The translations under genes were made by a program, and so were the position numbers. Shown in pieces: positions 1 through 8,768 of a stretch of 64,000 nt of DNA. Source of the stretch: an uncultured Erythrobacter sp. (lineage in GTDB: Bacteria > Pseudomonadota > Alphaproteobacteria > Sphingomonadales > Sphingomonadaceae); NCBI RefSeq assembly GCF_947499705.1, contig NZ_CANMPJ010000001.1, forward strand, positions 965,501 through 1,029,500, read 5' to 3'. The notes beneath the pieces are model-generated. The model saw only the letters and a list, made by a program, of their open reading frames with translations. It was not told the DNA's origin and ran no database searches. Numbering within the stretch: the stretch's first letter is position 1; every line of letters begins with the position of its first letter.

Positions 1-1062
1 GACGCCGTATTCGGCGAGCAGGATGTCGCTGATCTTCTTCGCGCGCACGGGATCACCGACCATTAGCGGGACGATGTGGGTAACGCTGTCCATCACCGGC
101 AGACCGGCTTCGGCAAATTTGAGCTTGAGCACGGCAGCGGCGCGTTGTTGCGCATTGCGCTCGACACTGCTTTCCTTGAGGTGCCGAACTGAAGCCAGCA
201 CACCTGCGACCAGAACCGGGCTGATCGAGGTCGTGAAAATGAAGCCGGGTGCGTAGCTGCGTATGCAATCGATCACGCGGGTATCGGCGGCAATGTATCC
301 GCCCATCACGCCGAATGCTTTGCCAAGTGTCCCTTCGATAATGTCGATCCGGTGCGCAGCATTGTCGCGCTCCGAAATCCCGCCGCCGCGCTCACCGTAC
401 ATGCCGACCGCGTGGACCTCGTCGATATAGGTCAGCGCGTTGTATTTCTCGGCGAGGTCGCAGATCGCGTGGATTGGGGCGACGTCGCCGTCCATCGAAT
501 AGACGCTTTCGAAAGCGATGACCTTGGGCGTCTCGGGTGCTTCGGCGGAGAGCAATTGTTCGAGATGCGCCATGTCGTTGTGGCGGAACACGCGCTTTTC
601 GCAGCCGGAATTGCGGATACCGGCAATCATGCTGGCGTGGTTCAGCTCATCGGAGAAGATCACGCAGCCGGGCAGCAATTTGCCGAGCGTCGAGAGTGTC
701 GCGTCGTTCGAGACATAGCCGCTGGTGAACAGTAGCGCGCCTTCCTTTCCGTGGAGATCGGACAGCTCTTTCTCCAGCTCGATATGCAAGTGGGTGTTGC
801 CGCCGATATTGCGTGTGCCGCCAGAGCCTGCACCGACATCGTGCAGCGCTTCTTCCATCGCGCCGATGACCTTGTCGTGCTGACCCATGCACAGGTAATC
901 GTTCGAACACCACACGGTGATCGGCTTCGGCCCGTTATGCCCGTGGAAACAGCGGGCGTTGGGATACGCGCCCTTGTTGCGCATGATGTCGATGAAAACG
1001 CGGTAGCGACCTTCCTCGTGAAGACGGTCGATCGCCTGGTCGAAGATCTGGTCGTAATTCAC
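1..1062 (-). CDS. hemA: 5-aminolevulinate synthase (C-terminus cut by window edge)
   Basis: Condenses glycine and succinyl-CoA to 5-aminolevulinate, the first step of heme synthesis in alphaproteobacteria (C4 pathway), in the cytosol with PLP. 354 codons are visible and the family is about 400, so roughly 50 residues lie beyond position 1. The translation has the family start ([20 protein letters not shown]), a glycine-rich [12 protein letters not shown] stretch, the YIDEVHAVG motif and the PLP lysine in EGTLGKAFG at residue 248, the number known for the Rhodobacter enzyme. The GTG start at 1062 is chosen because it begins the conserved N-terminus; no ATG lies upstream in frame before family similarity ends. 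Followed upstream on the same strand by murI. Very secure. Confidence 0.95.
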   Translation of the reverse strand, partial: MNYDQIFDQAIDRLHEEGRYRVFIDIMRNKGAYPNARCFHGHNGPKPITVWCSNDYLCMGQHDKVIGAMEEALHDVGAGSGGTRNIGGNTHLHIELEKELSDLHGKEGALLFTSGYVSNDATLSTLGKLLPGCVIFSDELNHASMIAGIRNSGCEKRVFRHNDMAHLEQLLSAEAPETPKVIAFESVYSMDGDVAPIHAICDLAEKYNALTYIDEVHAVGMYGERGGGISERDNAAHRIDIIEGTLGKAFGVMGGYIAADTRVIDCIRSYAPGFIFTTSISPVLVAGVLASVRHLKESSVERNAQQRAAAVLKLKFAEAGLPVMDSVTHIVPLMVGDPVRAKKISDILLAEYGV

Positions 1063-1200
1063 GTGGTCGCGCTCTTGGTTGCTTTGTGAGGCGTATAACC
1101 CGCAGGCCGCCGGAATGTTTCGCGGTTATTTAGGTATCAGTGATCGATTTGGCCACAGTCATCTTGGGCGCGATCTTTGCGAGTGATTCGCAGGTTCTGG

Positions 1201-1971
1201 TTAGAACGTTTCAGGAGCGCCGAACCCGCGTTCGCTCAAGGTGTTTTCCAGTCCCTGTGCCCGCTCAACGGGGCCGGTGACAACAAAGCGATTGGGGCCG
1301 GACCGCTCAAATTCCTGACCATTGAGCAGATGGACGATCCGCCGCGCAATGCCTTCCGCTCCGTCGATCAGCGCAACGTCGCTTCCGAACAAAGCACCCA
1401 ATTCTTCTCGCAACAACGGAAAGTGAGTGCATGCGAGGACGACCGCATCGATGGCATTTCCGCCTTCCATACCGCGAAGGCGCGTCACCGCTTCTTCGAC
1501 CACGCCCAGATTGACCGGCTTGCCGCGCAACTTGGCTTCGGCTTCATCGACCAGATCTGGAGCAGCGATTCGCAGCAAGGTCTTGTCACTGGCAAAATCG
1601 CGTTCAAGATCATCGACATAGCGCTGGCGGATGGTTGCCTGCGTGCCGATCATTCCGAACGTGCCGGTCTGCGTGTGCAAAGCAGCGGGTTTGACGGCGG
1701 GCACAGTACCGACGACCGGGATTTCCAGAACATCGCGCACCATGCCGAGCGCAATTGTGCTTGCTGTGTTGCAGGCGATGCAGGCGAGGCGCGGGCGATA
1801 GCGCTCACTCATCCGGCCGAGCAAACCAGCGACCCGCGCCGCGACTTCCGCCTCGGTCTTCTTGCCATAGGGCATGCCGACGAAATCGGCGGCAAAGATC
1901 ACAGGAGCCTCGGGCAGAACGCGGCGCAAGGCGTCGTAAACGGTCAGTCCGCCAACGCCGGTATCGAGCAA
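1201..1971 (-). CDS. murI: glutamate racemase
   Basis: Interconverts L- and D-glutamate to supply D-Glu for peptidoglycan; cytosolic. Motifs: DTGVGGLTV at the N-terminus, catalytic cysteines in ACNTAS (C67) and LACTHFPLL (C181) counted from the TTG given here, about 256 residues. The start is doubtful. The family-like reading continues upstream as ITDASSPILLL, but between the in-frame stop near 2040 and the TTG at 1971 there is no ATG, GTG or TTG. An ATT at 1998-1996 sits exactly where a Met would be expected (266 codons). The TTG start would remove part of the first beta strand. Function certain, start not. Confidence 0.9.
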   Translation of the reverse strand: MLDTGVGGLTVYDALRRVLPEAPVIFAADFVGMPYGKKTEAEVAARVAGLLGRMSERYRPRLACIACNTASTIALGMVRDVLEIPVVGTVPAVKPAALHTQTGTFGMIGTQATIRQRYVDDLERDFASDKTLLRIAAPDLVDEAEAKLRGKPVNLGVVEEAVTRLRGMEGGNAIDAVVLACTHFPLLREELGALFGSDVALIDGAEGIARRIVHLLNGQEFERSGPNRFVVTGPVERAQGLENTLSERGFGAPETF

Positions 1972-2090
1972 GAGGATGGGGGAGGATGCGTCGGTAATGG
2001 TTGTTTCTGTCCGTAGGTAACTTGTCGCGGCGCGGTCTATTACTTAGGCACGGGCAAAAGAAAAGCCGATCAAGGGGTTTGGACGAAAAG

Positions 2091-2672
2091 ATGGAACCGA
2101 TTTTCGCAATCCTGCTCGGATTCCTGGGCGGATCGATCCCATTTGGCCTGCTGCTGACCAAGGCGGCAGGGCTGGGTGATGTGCGCGAGATTGGCTCCGG
2201 CAGTATCGGCGCGACCAATGTCCTGCGGACGGGCAATAAGGGATTGGCCGCCGGGACGGTCCTGCTCGATGCGGCAAAGGGCGTCGTGCCGGTCTTGCTT
2301 GCGGCGCATTTCTGGCCGGGCAATGAAGGCCTTGCGGCAGTTGCTGCCGTGGCGGGGCACTGCTTCACGCCTTGGTTGAAGTTCAAAGGAGGCAAGGGCT
2401 TTGCAACTGCAGCCGGAGTGCTCGGCGCACTGGCGTGGCCCGCAATGCTTGCCTGCGCAGCGATCTGGGCGGTGACTGTCTTCCTGATACGCATCTCATC
2501 AGTGGCGTCACTTGCGACCGTGACTGCTGCCCCGCTTGTGGCATGGGCCATGGGCTACTCATACCTGGTTATGCCGCTCATTGCGGTTGCCGCGATCGTC
2601 ATTGTTCAGCACCGCGCGAATATTGGTCGCCTGATGCGAGGCGAGGAGCCCAAGATCGGCGGGAGCAAGTGA
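2091..2672 (+). CDS. plsY: glycerol-3-phosphate acyltransferase PlsY
   Basis: Transfers an acyl group from acyl-phosphate to glycerol-3-phosphate, the first step of phospholipid synthesis; integral inner-membrane protein. 193 residues, family about 200. It shows the three cytoplasmic motifs: GSIPFGLLLTK with GSGSIGATNVLR, KGGKGFAT, and the C-terminal QHRANIGRL, between hydrophobic helices. The ATG at 2091 is chosen because it begins directly with the first membrane helix; a longer reading from 2001 adds a non-family arginine-rich leader that overlaps the divergent murI 5' end. Its stop overlaps the dprA GTG by 4 bp, so the two are probably translationally coupled. Confidence 0.93.
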   Translation: MEPIFAILLGFLGGSIPFGLLLTKAAGLGDVREIGSGSIGATNVLRTGNKGLAAGTVLLDAAKGVVPVLLAAHFWPGNEGLAAVAAVAGHCFTPWLKFKGGKGFATAAGVLGALAWPAMLACAAIWAVTVFLIRISSVASLATVTAAPLVAWAMGYSYLVMPLIAVAAIVIVQHRANIGRLMRGEEPKIGGSK

Positions 2673-3790
2673 GCGAGAGCCTTTCGCAGGCTGAAGCTTT
2701 CGCACGCATTCGCCTGCTTCGCTCGCCCAATATCGGTCCGGTCAGCTATCGACAGCTGCTCGCTCGGTTTGACACGGCAGAGGCGGCCATCGAAGCGCTT
2801 CCCGACCTCGGTTCGCGTGGGAAGACCGCCTACCGTCCCGCGCCGACCGACCGAGTTGAGCGCGAGATCAATGGCGTTCGTGCCGCTGGAGCGCGATATC
2901 TGTTCCACGATCAACCCGACTACCCGGCTTTGCTCGCAGAACTCGACAGCGCCCCGCCGATAATTACCTGCCGAGGCAATCTGTCACTCGCCTCAGAGCC
3001 ATGCGTAGCCATGGTCGGCGCGCGTAATGCTTCGGCAGCCGCTGTGAAACTGGCGCGAGATTTTGCGACCGAGTTGGCCGAGCAGGGCTTCACCGTCGTC
3101 TCAGGGCTGGCGAGGGGGATCGACGGAGCCTGCCACGAGGGGGCCTTCCCACGAACCATTGGAGTCATCGCCAGCGGGATCGACATTGCCTATCCACCTC
3201 AGCACGCAGAGCTTCAGGAAAAGATCGCAACCGAAGGCTTGCTGATCGCCGAACAACCTCCAGGCACCGAGCCGCGCGGGAGGCATTTTCCAAGCCGCAA
3301 CCGGATCATCGCCGGGCTAGCGAGTGGTACGCTGGTCGTGGAAGCCGCGCCTAAGTCCGGCTCGCTGATCACAGCGCGGCTGGCAGGTGAGGCGGGCAGG
3401 GAGGTGATGGCGATTCCTGGTTCGCCGCTCGACACAAGATCACTCGGCTGCAATCAACTGATCCGCGATGGCGCGGTGCTGGTCCAGACGCCCGAGGATG
3501 TCGCGGAGCTTCTCCAGAGCTTCACCGGCGCCCCGCGCTCGCGGTTTCAGGTCGAAGAAATGGGTTCGCCGTTCGACTATTCAGAACTGCGCCAGATGGA
3601 ATGGGGCGAGGCGAAGGTGGAGCATGGCGGCGATGCAATTGCCGGATTACTGACCAAGGCCCCGGTCACCGTAGACGAGTTGATCCGCCAATCCGGCGCA
3701 CCGTCTGCGGCGGTACATATGGCACTGCTCGAACTGGAACTCACTGGCGAGCTTGAACGGCACGCAGGCGGATTGGTCTCGCGCACCTAA
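2669..3790 (+). CDS. dprA: DNA-processing protein DprA
   Basis: Binds incoming single-stranded DNA and loads RecA during natural transformation; cytosolic. 373 residues. An N-terminal SAM-like region (LLRSPNIGPVSYRQLL) is followed by the Rossmann-like core with MVGARNAS, VSGLARGIDGACHEGA, GIDIAYPPQH, FPSRNRIIAGL and KSGSLITA, and a C-terminal winged-helix domain (VTVDELIRQSGAPSAAVHMALLE, from about residue 320). The GTG start gives a GTGA overlap with plsY and begins with family-like sequence; a longer reading inside plsY is only a shadow. Its stop shares the bases CTAA with the stop of the convergent oxygenase gene. Confidence 0.94.
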   Translation: MSESLSQAEAFARIRLLRSPNIGPVSYRQLLARFDTAEAAIEALPDLGSRGKTAYRPAPTDRVEREINGVRAAGARYLFHDQPDYPALLAELDSAPPIITCRGNLSLASEPCVAMVGARNASAAAVKLARDFATELAEQGFTVVSGLARGIDGACHEGAFPRTIGVIASGIDIAYPPQHAELQEKIATEGLLIAEQPPGTEPRGRHFPSRNRIIAGLASGTLVVEAAPKSGSLITARLAGEAGREVMAIPGSPLDTRSLGCNQLIRDGAVLVQTPEDVAELLQSFTGAPRSRFQVEEMGSPFDYSELRQMEWGEAKVEHGGDAIAGLLTKAPVTVDELIRQSGAPSAAVHMALLELELTGELERHAGGLVSRT

Positions 3791-4761
3791 TCGGTGAGCT
3801 GTCCCATCTCACCATAGATCGACGCCTCGCGAATCCAGCGGCTGGCGAGGTATTTTTCCGCCACGATTACCGGCAATCCCGCGTGGACTGAGCTTTGATC
3901 GGGCTGCCCGTCATCAAGCACATTGCGAAACACAATCGCATCGCCAACCTCGCCTCGATAACTGATCCCTGCTGCGGGAAAGGCAGTGTGCCCGCCCTCG
4001 TAGCCCTGATTGAGATAGACCAACGCGGTTGTTACCCTTTGGTTGGCCAGCCCGGGAAGCGCGTCGAGGTGGTTAAGATAATGCTGTCCCGGGCGATAAC
4101 GCAGGACCACCAATGGTTCGCCGCATGCCCATTCGCTGTCGGTGACTGTCGCCAGCCGCCGGTTGAGTGCATGGACCGCCGGATCCTCGATAAGATGATG
4201 GATGGTAGCGCTATCGGAGGTCCGGATCGGGTCGGGGATCTGCTCCAGATTTGGGCCGGTGACCACCGACGGCGCAAGAAACGGTTCGGCCAGCGAAACG
4301 AGGTGTTGGCATTCGGCGGCGGAAAACAGCCGGGCGAAGGAGCGGATGTCGGGTGAATGGCTGATCTGTTCGCCGGTTGGAGGAACCACGGGATCGCCTG
4401 TAACATCAAGCTTCATGGCTTCGATCAACCGCATCGCCGACGCGCGTTGTTCGTTGGCTTCGGCCTCGCGGGCAAGCCGCTCAATCGAGCCGCCCCAATC
4501 ACGTTGACAGGCTAGACCGCTCGCCATCAGATTGGTGATGGCATAGCTCGCGCCTAGGTTGCCGACCTTTTCGGCGGCAGCGAAATAGCCCAATGCCCGA
4601 CGCCAGTTGCAATCGACCAGCACACCGCGCCAGTACATATCGCCTAGAGTGTAGAGCGCGTCAGGATCGTGATCATCAGCAAGGCCTGCTACAATCGCCC
4701 GCGCAGCCTCGCCATCGCCAGCCTGGGCAAGTTCGACGGCTCGGCTGAGGTCCGGGTTCAT
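3787..4761 (-). CDS. 2OG-Fe(II) oxygenase, prolyl-4-hydroxylase type, with Sel1-like N-terminus
   Basis: Predicted Fe(II)- and 2-oxoglutarate-dependent hydroxylase. The C-terminal half is a P4H-alpha-like jelly roll with the iron ligands H231, D233 and H293 (HLDAL, SVHAG) and the 2-oxoglutarate lysine K303. The first ~115 residues look like Sel1/TPR-type helical repeats (DALYTLGDMYWRG, RRALGYFAAAEKVGNLGASYAI), a likely protein-binding platform. No signal peptide, so probably cytosolic; the substrate is unknown. It is convergent with dprA, the two stop codons sharing CTAA, and divergent from topA across 142 bp that should hold both promoters. Family call strong, role unknown. Confidence 0.85.
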   Translation of the reverse strand: MNPDLSRAVELAQAGDGEAARAIVAGLADDHDPDALYTLGDMYWRGVLVDCNWRRALGYFAAAEKVGNLGASYAITNLMASGLACQRDWGGSIERLAREAEANEQRASAMRLIEAMKLDVTGDPVVPPTGEQISHSPDIRSFARLFSAAECQHLVSLAEPFLAPSVVTGPNLEQIPDPIRTSDSATIHHLIEDPAVHALNRRLATVTDSEWACGEPLVVLRYRPGQHYLNHLDALPGLANQRVTTALVYLNQGYEGGHTAFPAAGISYRGEVGDAIVFRNVLDDGQPDQSSVHAGLPVIVAEKYLASRWIREASIYGEMGQLTD

Positions 4762-4903
4762 GATCGGCCTATGTCAGCGGCTGCGCGCCGATGCTAGACA
4801 TTCTTCACTTGATACGATTGTTTTCAAATCACACTTGACGCATCAGCGAAACCCACATCACCCTCGCGCGTACGTACACACGTAAGGAAATCAGACCTCT
4901 CTT

Positions 4904-7480
4904 ATGCAGCTTGTCATCGTCGAATCGCCCGCCAAGGCGAAGACCATCGAAAAATATCTGGGCGCGGACTTCAAGGTTCTCGCCAGCTACGGCCATGTCC
5001 GCGATTTGCCGCCCAAGGACGGGAGCGTGCGTCCGGACGAGGATTTCGCGATGGATTGGGAACTGTATCGCGACAAGCAGAAGCGCTTCAAGGAAATCGC
5101 CGATGCGGCCAAGGACGCATCGCGGCTGGTGCTGGCGACCGACCCCGACAGGGAAGGTGAGGCAATCAGTTGGCACGTTCAGGAGCTGCTGAAGAAGCGC
5201 AAGGCGCTACCGACCAAGGTCGATCGGGTGACCTTCAACGCGATCACTAAGGCCGCGGTTACCGAGGCGATGAAGAGCCCGCGCGAGCTCGATCAGCCGC
5301 TGATCGACGCGTATCTGGCGCGCCGTGCGCTGGATTACCTGTTCGGTTTCACGCTCTCGCCGGTGCTATGGCGCAAGCTGCCAGGTGCGAAATCGGCTGG
5401 CCGGGTGCAATCAGTTGCGCTGAGACTGATCGTTGACCGCGAGCGTGAGATCGAGGCGTTCCGACCTGACGAATACTGGTCGGTGCTCGCGAAGCTCCAG
5501 CATGACGGCAGTGAGTTCGATGCGCGGCTGGTCAAGTACAAGGGTGAGAAGCTCGAGAAGCTCTCACTTGGTGCCGAAGGTATCGCGATGGAGGCTAAGG
5601 CTGCTGTCGAAGCGGGCCGCTTTACGGTCGAGGACATCGAGACCAAGCCGCTCAAGCGCAATCCCTCGCCGCCATTCACGACATCGACCATGCAGCAGGA
5701 GGCTGCGCGCAAGCTTGGCTTCTCTGCCAGTCACACGATGCGGTGTGCGCAGTCGCTCTACGAAGCGGGCGCGATCACCTATATGCGGACCGACGGCGTG
5801 CAGATGGATATGTCTGCCATCATGGCCGCACGCGATGCCATTTCGGAGCGATTCAGCGACGATTACCGACCCGAGAAACCGCGTTTTTACAGCACCAAAG
5901 CGAAGAATGCTCAGGAAGCGCATGAGGCAATCCGTCCGACTAACTTCGCGCGCGATAAGGCTGGAACCGGCGACGAGGCCAAGCTCTATTCGCTGATCTT
6001 CAAGCGTGCAATGGCGAGCCAGATGGCCGCAGCCCAGCTTGAACGCACTACCGTTACTTTGCGGGATGCCACTGGTCAGCATGAACTGCGCGCGACCGGT
6101 CAGGTGATCAAGTTCCCCGGCTTCTTCGCGGTCTATCAGGAAGGCTTCGACGACAGAAAGGACGAGGATGAAGAGGGCCTGCTGCCCGCGATGAAGGACG
6201 GCGACACGCCGGCCAAGACGGCGGTTGAAGCCAACCAGCACTTCACCCAGCCGCCGCCGCGTTTCTCGGAAGCCTCGCTCGTCAAAAGGCTCGAAGAACT
6301 CGGTATCGGGCGTCCGTCAACCTATGCCTCGACCATTCAGACATTGCGCGACCGCGACTATGTGCGGATGGAGAAGAACCGCTTCTTCGCCGAGGATAGC
6401 GGACGACTGTTGACGGCGTTCCTCGAACGCTTCTTCCCGACCTATGTCGCCTACGAATTCACCGCCGGTATGGAGGATGAACTCGATACGGTTTCCGACG
6501 GGCGCGAGGACTATAAGGAACTGCTCGCCAGCTTCTGGAAAGACTTCAAGCCTAAGACCGAAGAGGTGATGGAGAAGCTGCCTTCGGAAGTTACCGAGGT
6601 GCTCGACGAATACCTTTCCGACTACCTCTTCCCGCCGCGTGACGACGGTAAGGACGCGCGGTTCTGCCCACTTTGCGAAACCGAAGGGCGCGAAGGCGGT
6701 AAGCTGTCGCTGCGCGGCGGCCGGTTTGGCGCATTCATCGCCTGTGCGAACTATCCGGAATGCAAGTTCACCCGCCGGTTTGCCCAGCCAGGCGGCGATG
6801 GTGACGATGGCAGCCAGGATGGCGTGATGGGTCAGCACCCGGAAACAGGCGCGGACATTCACCGCAAATCCGGCCGGTTTGGCCCCTATGTCGAAATGGA
6901 AGTCGACGAGAAGAAAAAGCGCGCTTCGATCCCTAAAGACCTCGACGATTTCGATCTCGAATGGGCGGCGAAGTTGCTCGATCTTCCGCGCATCATTGGC
7001 GCACACCCCGAGACCGGCAATGAGATCGAAGCTGCGATCGGCCGCTATGGTCCATATCTGCGCCACGATGGCAAATACGCCAAACTGCAGAGCACGCGCG
7101 ATGTGTTCGAAACCGGTATGAACGCGGCGGTGACTCTGCTGGCCGAAGCCGCCAATCGCAAGGGCGGCGGGCGCGGCAAGGCGGAGCCAATCAAGACACT
7201 TGGCGAACACCCGACCAGCGGCGGCGAGATCAAGGTCATGCCGGGACGCTACGGCCCCTATGTCACCGACGGCACGACCAATGCGACGATCCCGAAGGAT
7301 GTGAAACCTGAGGATGTCGAAGCCGCGCAAGCGATTGAGCTGATCGATGCCCGCGCGGCCAAGGGACCGGCGAAAAAGAAGCGCAAGAAGGCCGCGCCGA
7401 AGAAGAAAGCGGCTGCGAAGAAGAAGGCTCCCGCCAAAAAGAAGGCGCCTGCAAAGAAAACTTCGACGCCCGCAGAATGA
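4904..7480 (+). CDS. topA: DNA topoisomerase I
   Basis: Type IA topoisomerase that relaxes negative supercoils on the nucleoid. 858 residues. The TOPRIM domain opens the protein (VIVESPAKAKTIEKYLG) and contains ATDPDREGEA; the catalytic tyrosine is Y293 in ITYMRTDGVQM; later come RPSTYAS and a Cys4 zinc element (CPLC, CANYPEC). The C-terminal part holds repeated G-R-x-GPY-type modules, and the last ~35 residues are a lysine/alanine/proline tail of AAPKKK and APAKKK units. The ATG at 4904 begins the TOPRIM motif directly. Monocistronic by layout, with an inverted repeat just after the stop. Confidence 0.97.
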   Translation: MQLVIVESPAKAKTIEKYLGADFKVLASYGHVRDLPPKDGSVRPDEDFAMDWELYRDKQKRFKEIADAAKDASRLVLATDPDREGEAISWHVQELLKKRKALPTKVDRVTFNAITKAAVTEAMKSPRELDQPLIDAYLARRALDYLFGFTLSPVLWRKLPGAKSAGRVQSVALRLIVDREREIEAFRPDEYWSVLAKLQHDGSEFDARLVKYKGEKLEKLSLGAEGIAMEAKAAVEAGRFTVEDIETKPLKRNPSPPFTTSTMQQEAARKLGFSASHTMRCAQSLYEAGAITYMRTDGVQMDMSAIMAARDAISERFSDDYRPEKPRFYSTKAKNAQEAHEAIRPTNFARDKAGTGDEAKLYSLIFKRAMASQMAAAQLERTTVTLRDATGQHELRATGQVIKFPGFFAVYQEGFDDRKDEDEEGLLPAMKDGDTPAKTAVEANQHFTQPPPRFSEASLVKRLEELGIGRPSTYASTIQTLRDRDYVRMEKNRFFAEDSGRLLTAFLERFFPTYVAYEFTAGMEDELDTVSDGREDYKELLASFWKDFKPKTEEVMEKLPSEVTEVLDEYLSDYLFPPRDDGKDARFCPLCETEGREGGKLSLRGGRFGAFIACANYPECKFTRRFAQPGGDGDDGSQDGVMGQHPETGADIHRKSGRFGPYVEMEVDEKKKRASIPKDLDDFDLEWAAKLLDLPRIIGAHPETGNEIEAAIGRYGPYLRHDGKYAKLQSTRDVFETGMNAAVTLLAEAANRKGGGRGKAEPIKTLGEHPTSGGEIKVMPGRYGPYVTDGTTNATIPKDVKPEDVEAAQAIELIDARAAKGPAKKKRKKAAPKKKAAAKKKAPAKKKAPAKKTSTPAE

Positions 7481-7523
7481 TTTACGCGAATGCCGCGCCT
7501 CACCCGCGCGGCATTTGTAAATC
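7479..7523 (+). terminator. hairpin downstream of topA
   Basis: A 10-bp perfect stem (AATGCCGCGC at 7489-7498 with GCGCGGCATT at 7506-7515) has a 7-base loop and is extended by outer pairing of GATTTA with TAAATC. There is no strong T-run, so termination may be weak or Rho-assisted. Confidence 0.5.
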
Positions 7524-7574
7524 GTCAAGCATTGTCGCTTATCCCTCGTTCAGAGAGACTAGGGGCGCCGCGAC

Positions 7575-7880
7575 GTGATTGAAATCGAAGTCCAGAACGA
7601 GACTCACCAAACCCAGGACCGCATCCGCTTTGCAGCGGTGCCGCGCATTGGCGAAGGCATTCGCCTGCGCGCGCCAGACGGCATGTGGGCAAGTTATGAT
7701 GTGCTCGACGTGTGGTATCAGAAAGCTGAATATGGCGACATCTGGATGCCCTATGTCCATGTCAAACTGACGCCAGGTGAAAGCGACACCGATCCCTCGC
7801 TGACGGATTTTGGTGTCGAGGAACCCGAAGACTCGAGCTTCGCCGATCTTGCTGGGGAGCTCGAACCATTCAAAATCTGA
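7575..7880 (+). CDS. conserved hypothetical protein, 101 aa
   Basis: A short acidic protein that I do not recognise. It starts with GTG (MIEIEVQNETHQTQDRIRF) and reads like a small beta-rich domain (IRLRAPDGMWASYDVLDVWYQ, WMPYVHVKLTP) with an acidic C-terminal tail (EEPEDSSF). No signal peptide or membrane segment, so probably cytosolic. Codon use matches the neighbours. Its last bases overlap the probable extended N-terminus of the downstream receiver-domain gene, which suggests coupled translation and a possible shared task, but nothing in the sequence gives the function. Confidence 0.7.
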   Translation: MIEIEVQNETHQTQDRIRFAAVPRIGEGIRLRAPDGMWASYDVLDVWYQKAEYGDIWMPYVHVKLTPGESDTDPSLTDFGVEEPEDSSFADLAGELEPFKI

Positions 7881-7975
7881 TCAAACGCAATGTCGGCCCG
7901 CACCGCAACAAGCCCGATGAAGACGGCAAGACGCCGGCGCAAAAGCTGGCAGAAACGCCGCCAGGCGAGCGCGAA

Positions 7976-8473
7976 GTGTACGACAATGAAGATGCTTGGA
8001 ACGCGCCTTCCGAAGACGAAGGCCCGGTCGCCGACACCGACGCAATCGTCCGCGCGGCAAAGGCGATGCGCGATGGCACGCCTGTCGACGAAGTCCGTCA
8101 GGCCAAAGCCAAAGTCTGTCTGATCGTCGATGACAGCCGCGTGATCCGCAAAGTCTCGAGCAAGATTGTGAAGAGCCTCGGCTATGTCCCGATCGAAGCG
8201 CAAGACGGGCAAGAGGCCCTTTCACGCTGCAACCAGGCTATGCCCGAACTTATCCTGACCGACTGGAACATGCCGGAAATGGACGGCATCGAATTCGTCA
8301 AGCAACTGCGCGCAATCCCGACTCCGAAGGCGCCGACCGTGGTGTTCTGCACTTCGAACGGAGAGGCGGCTGATATCCACGAAGGAATCGGCGCCGGGGC
8401 CGACGACTACATCGTCAAGCCGTTCGACGAGAGCGCTCTGAAGGCGAAGCTGGAAAAGCTCGGGCAGAGCTAA
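7976..8473 (+). CDS. CheY-like response regulator receiver protein
   Basis: A stand-alone receiver domain with no output domain. The domain starts with VCLIVDDSRVIRK (acidic pocket), has the phospho-acceptor aspartate in LILTDWNMPEMDG, the threonine/serine switch in VVFCTSN and the lysine in DYIVKPFD. Ahead of it is an acidic linker of about 40 residues. The GTG at 7976 is the first conventional start, but codon-like sequence in the same frame continues upstream (NLIKRNVGPHRNKPDEDG) to an ATT at 7868 that is preceded at a 9-base gap by GGGGAG; no ATG, GTG or TTG lies in between. The partner kinase is not visible nearby. Confidence 0.85.
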   Translation: MYDNEDAWNAPSEDEGPVADTDAIVRAAKAMRDGTPVDEVRQAKAKVCLIVDDSRVIRKVSSKIVKSLGYVPIEAQDGQEALSRCNQAMPELILTDWNMPEMDGIEFVKQLRAIPTPKAPTVVFCTSNGEAADIHEGIGAGADDYIVKPFDESALKAKLEKLGQS

Positions 8474-8520
8474 TCGGGTTTGCGCTCGCTATTGCGCAGC
8501 GGGGCACGTAGACGCGCACC

Positions 8521-8703
8521 ATGGGCAAAGAACACTTCGAACGTCACAAACAACCCTGGAACGCCGAAGAAGCGGGCCGCCTGCGCCTGCTCGCATCCAA
8601 AGGGCAGGGCCTGAAGCAGATCGCCAAGGCGCTGAACCGCAGCGAAGACTCGACCAAGAGTTTCGCCAAGCAGCAAAAGATCAAGATTGCTAAGAAGCGG
8701 TGA
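8521..8703 (+). CDS. small helix-turn-helix/SANT-like protein, 60 aa
   Basis: A very basic 60-residue protein. The core PWNAEEAGRLRLLASKGQ, then QIAKALNRSEDSTKSFAKQ, resembles the helix-turn-helix of small Myb/SANT- or GcrA-like DNA-binding proteins, in which an acidic-aromatic W-x-x-E-E start is followed by a recognition helix of the ALNRSE type. It starts at an ATG 47 bp after the receiver gene and may be in the same transcript. DNA binding is inferred from pattern only. Confidence 0.65.
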   Translation: MGKEHFERHKQPWNAEEAGRLRLLASKGQGLKQIAKALNRSEDSTKSFAKQQKIKIAKKR

Positions 8704-8768
8704 TTCACGCAGCTACCCCCGGCAAGTTGATGCTGTCCTGCTACCAACTTGCATACTAAGACCCGCCG

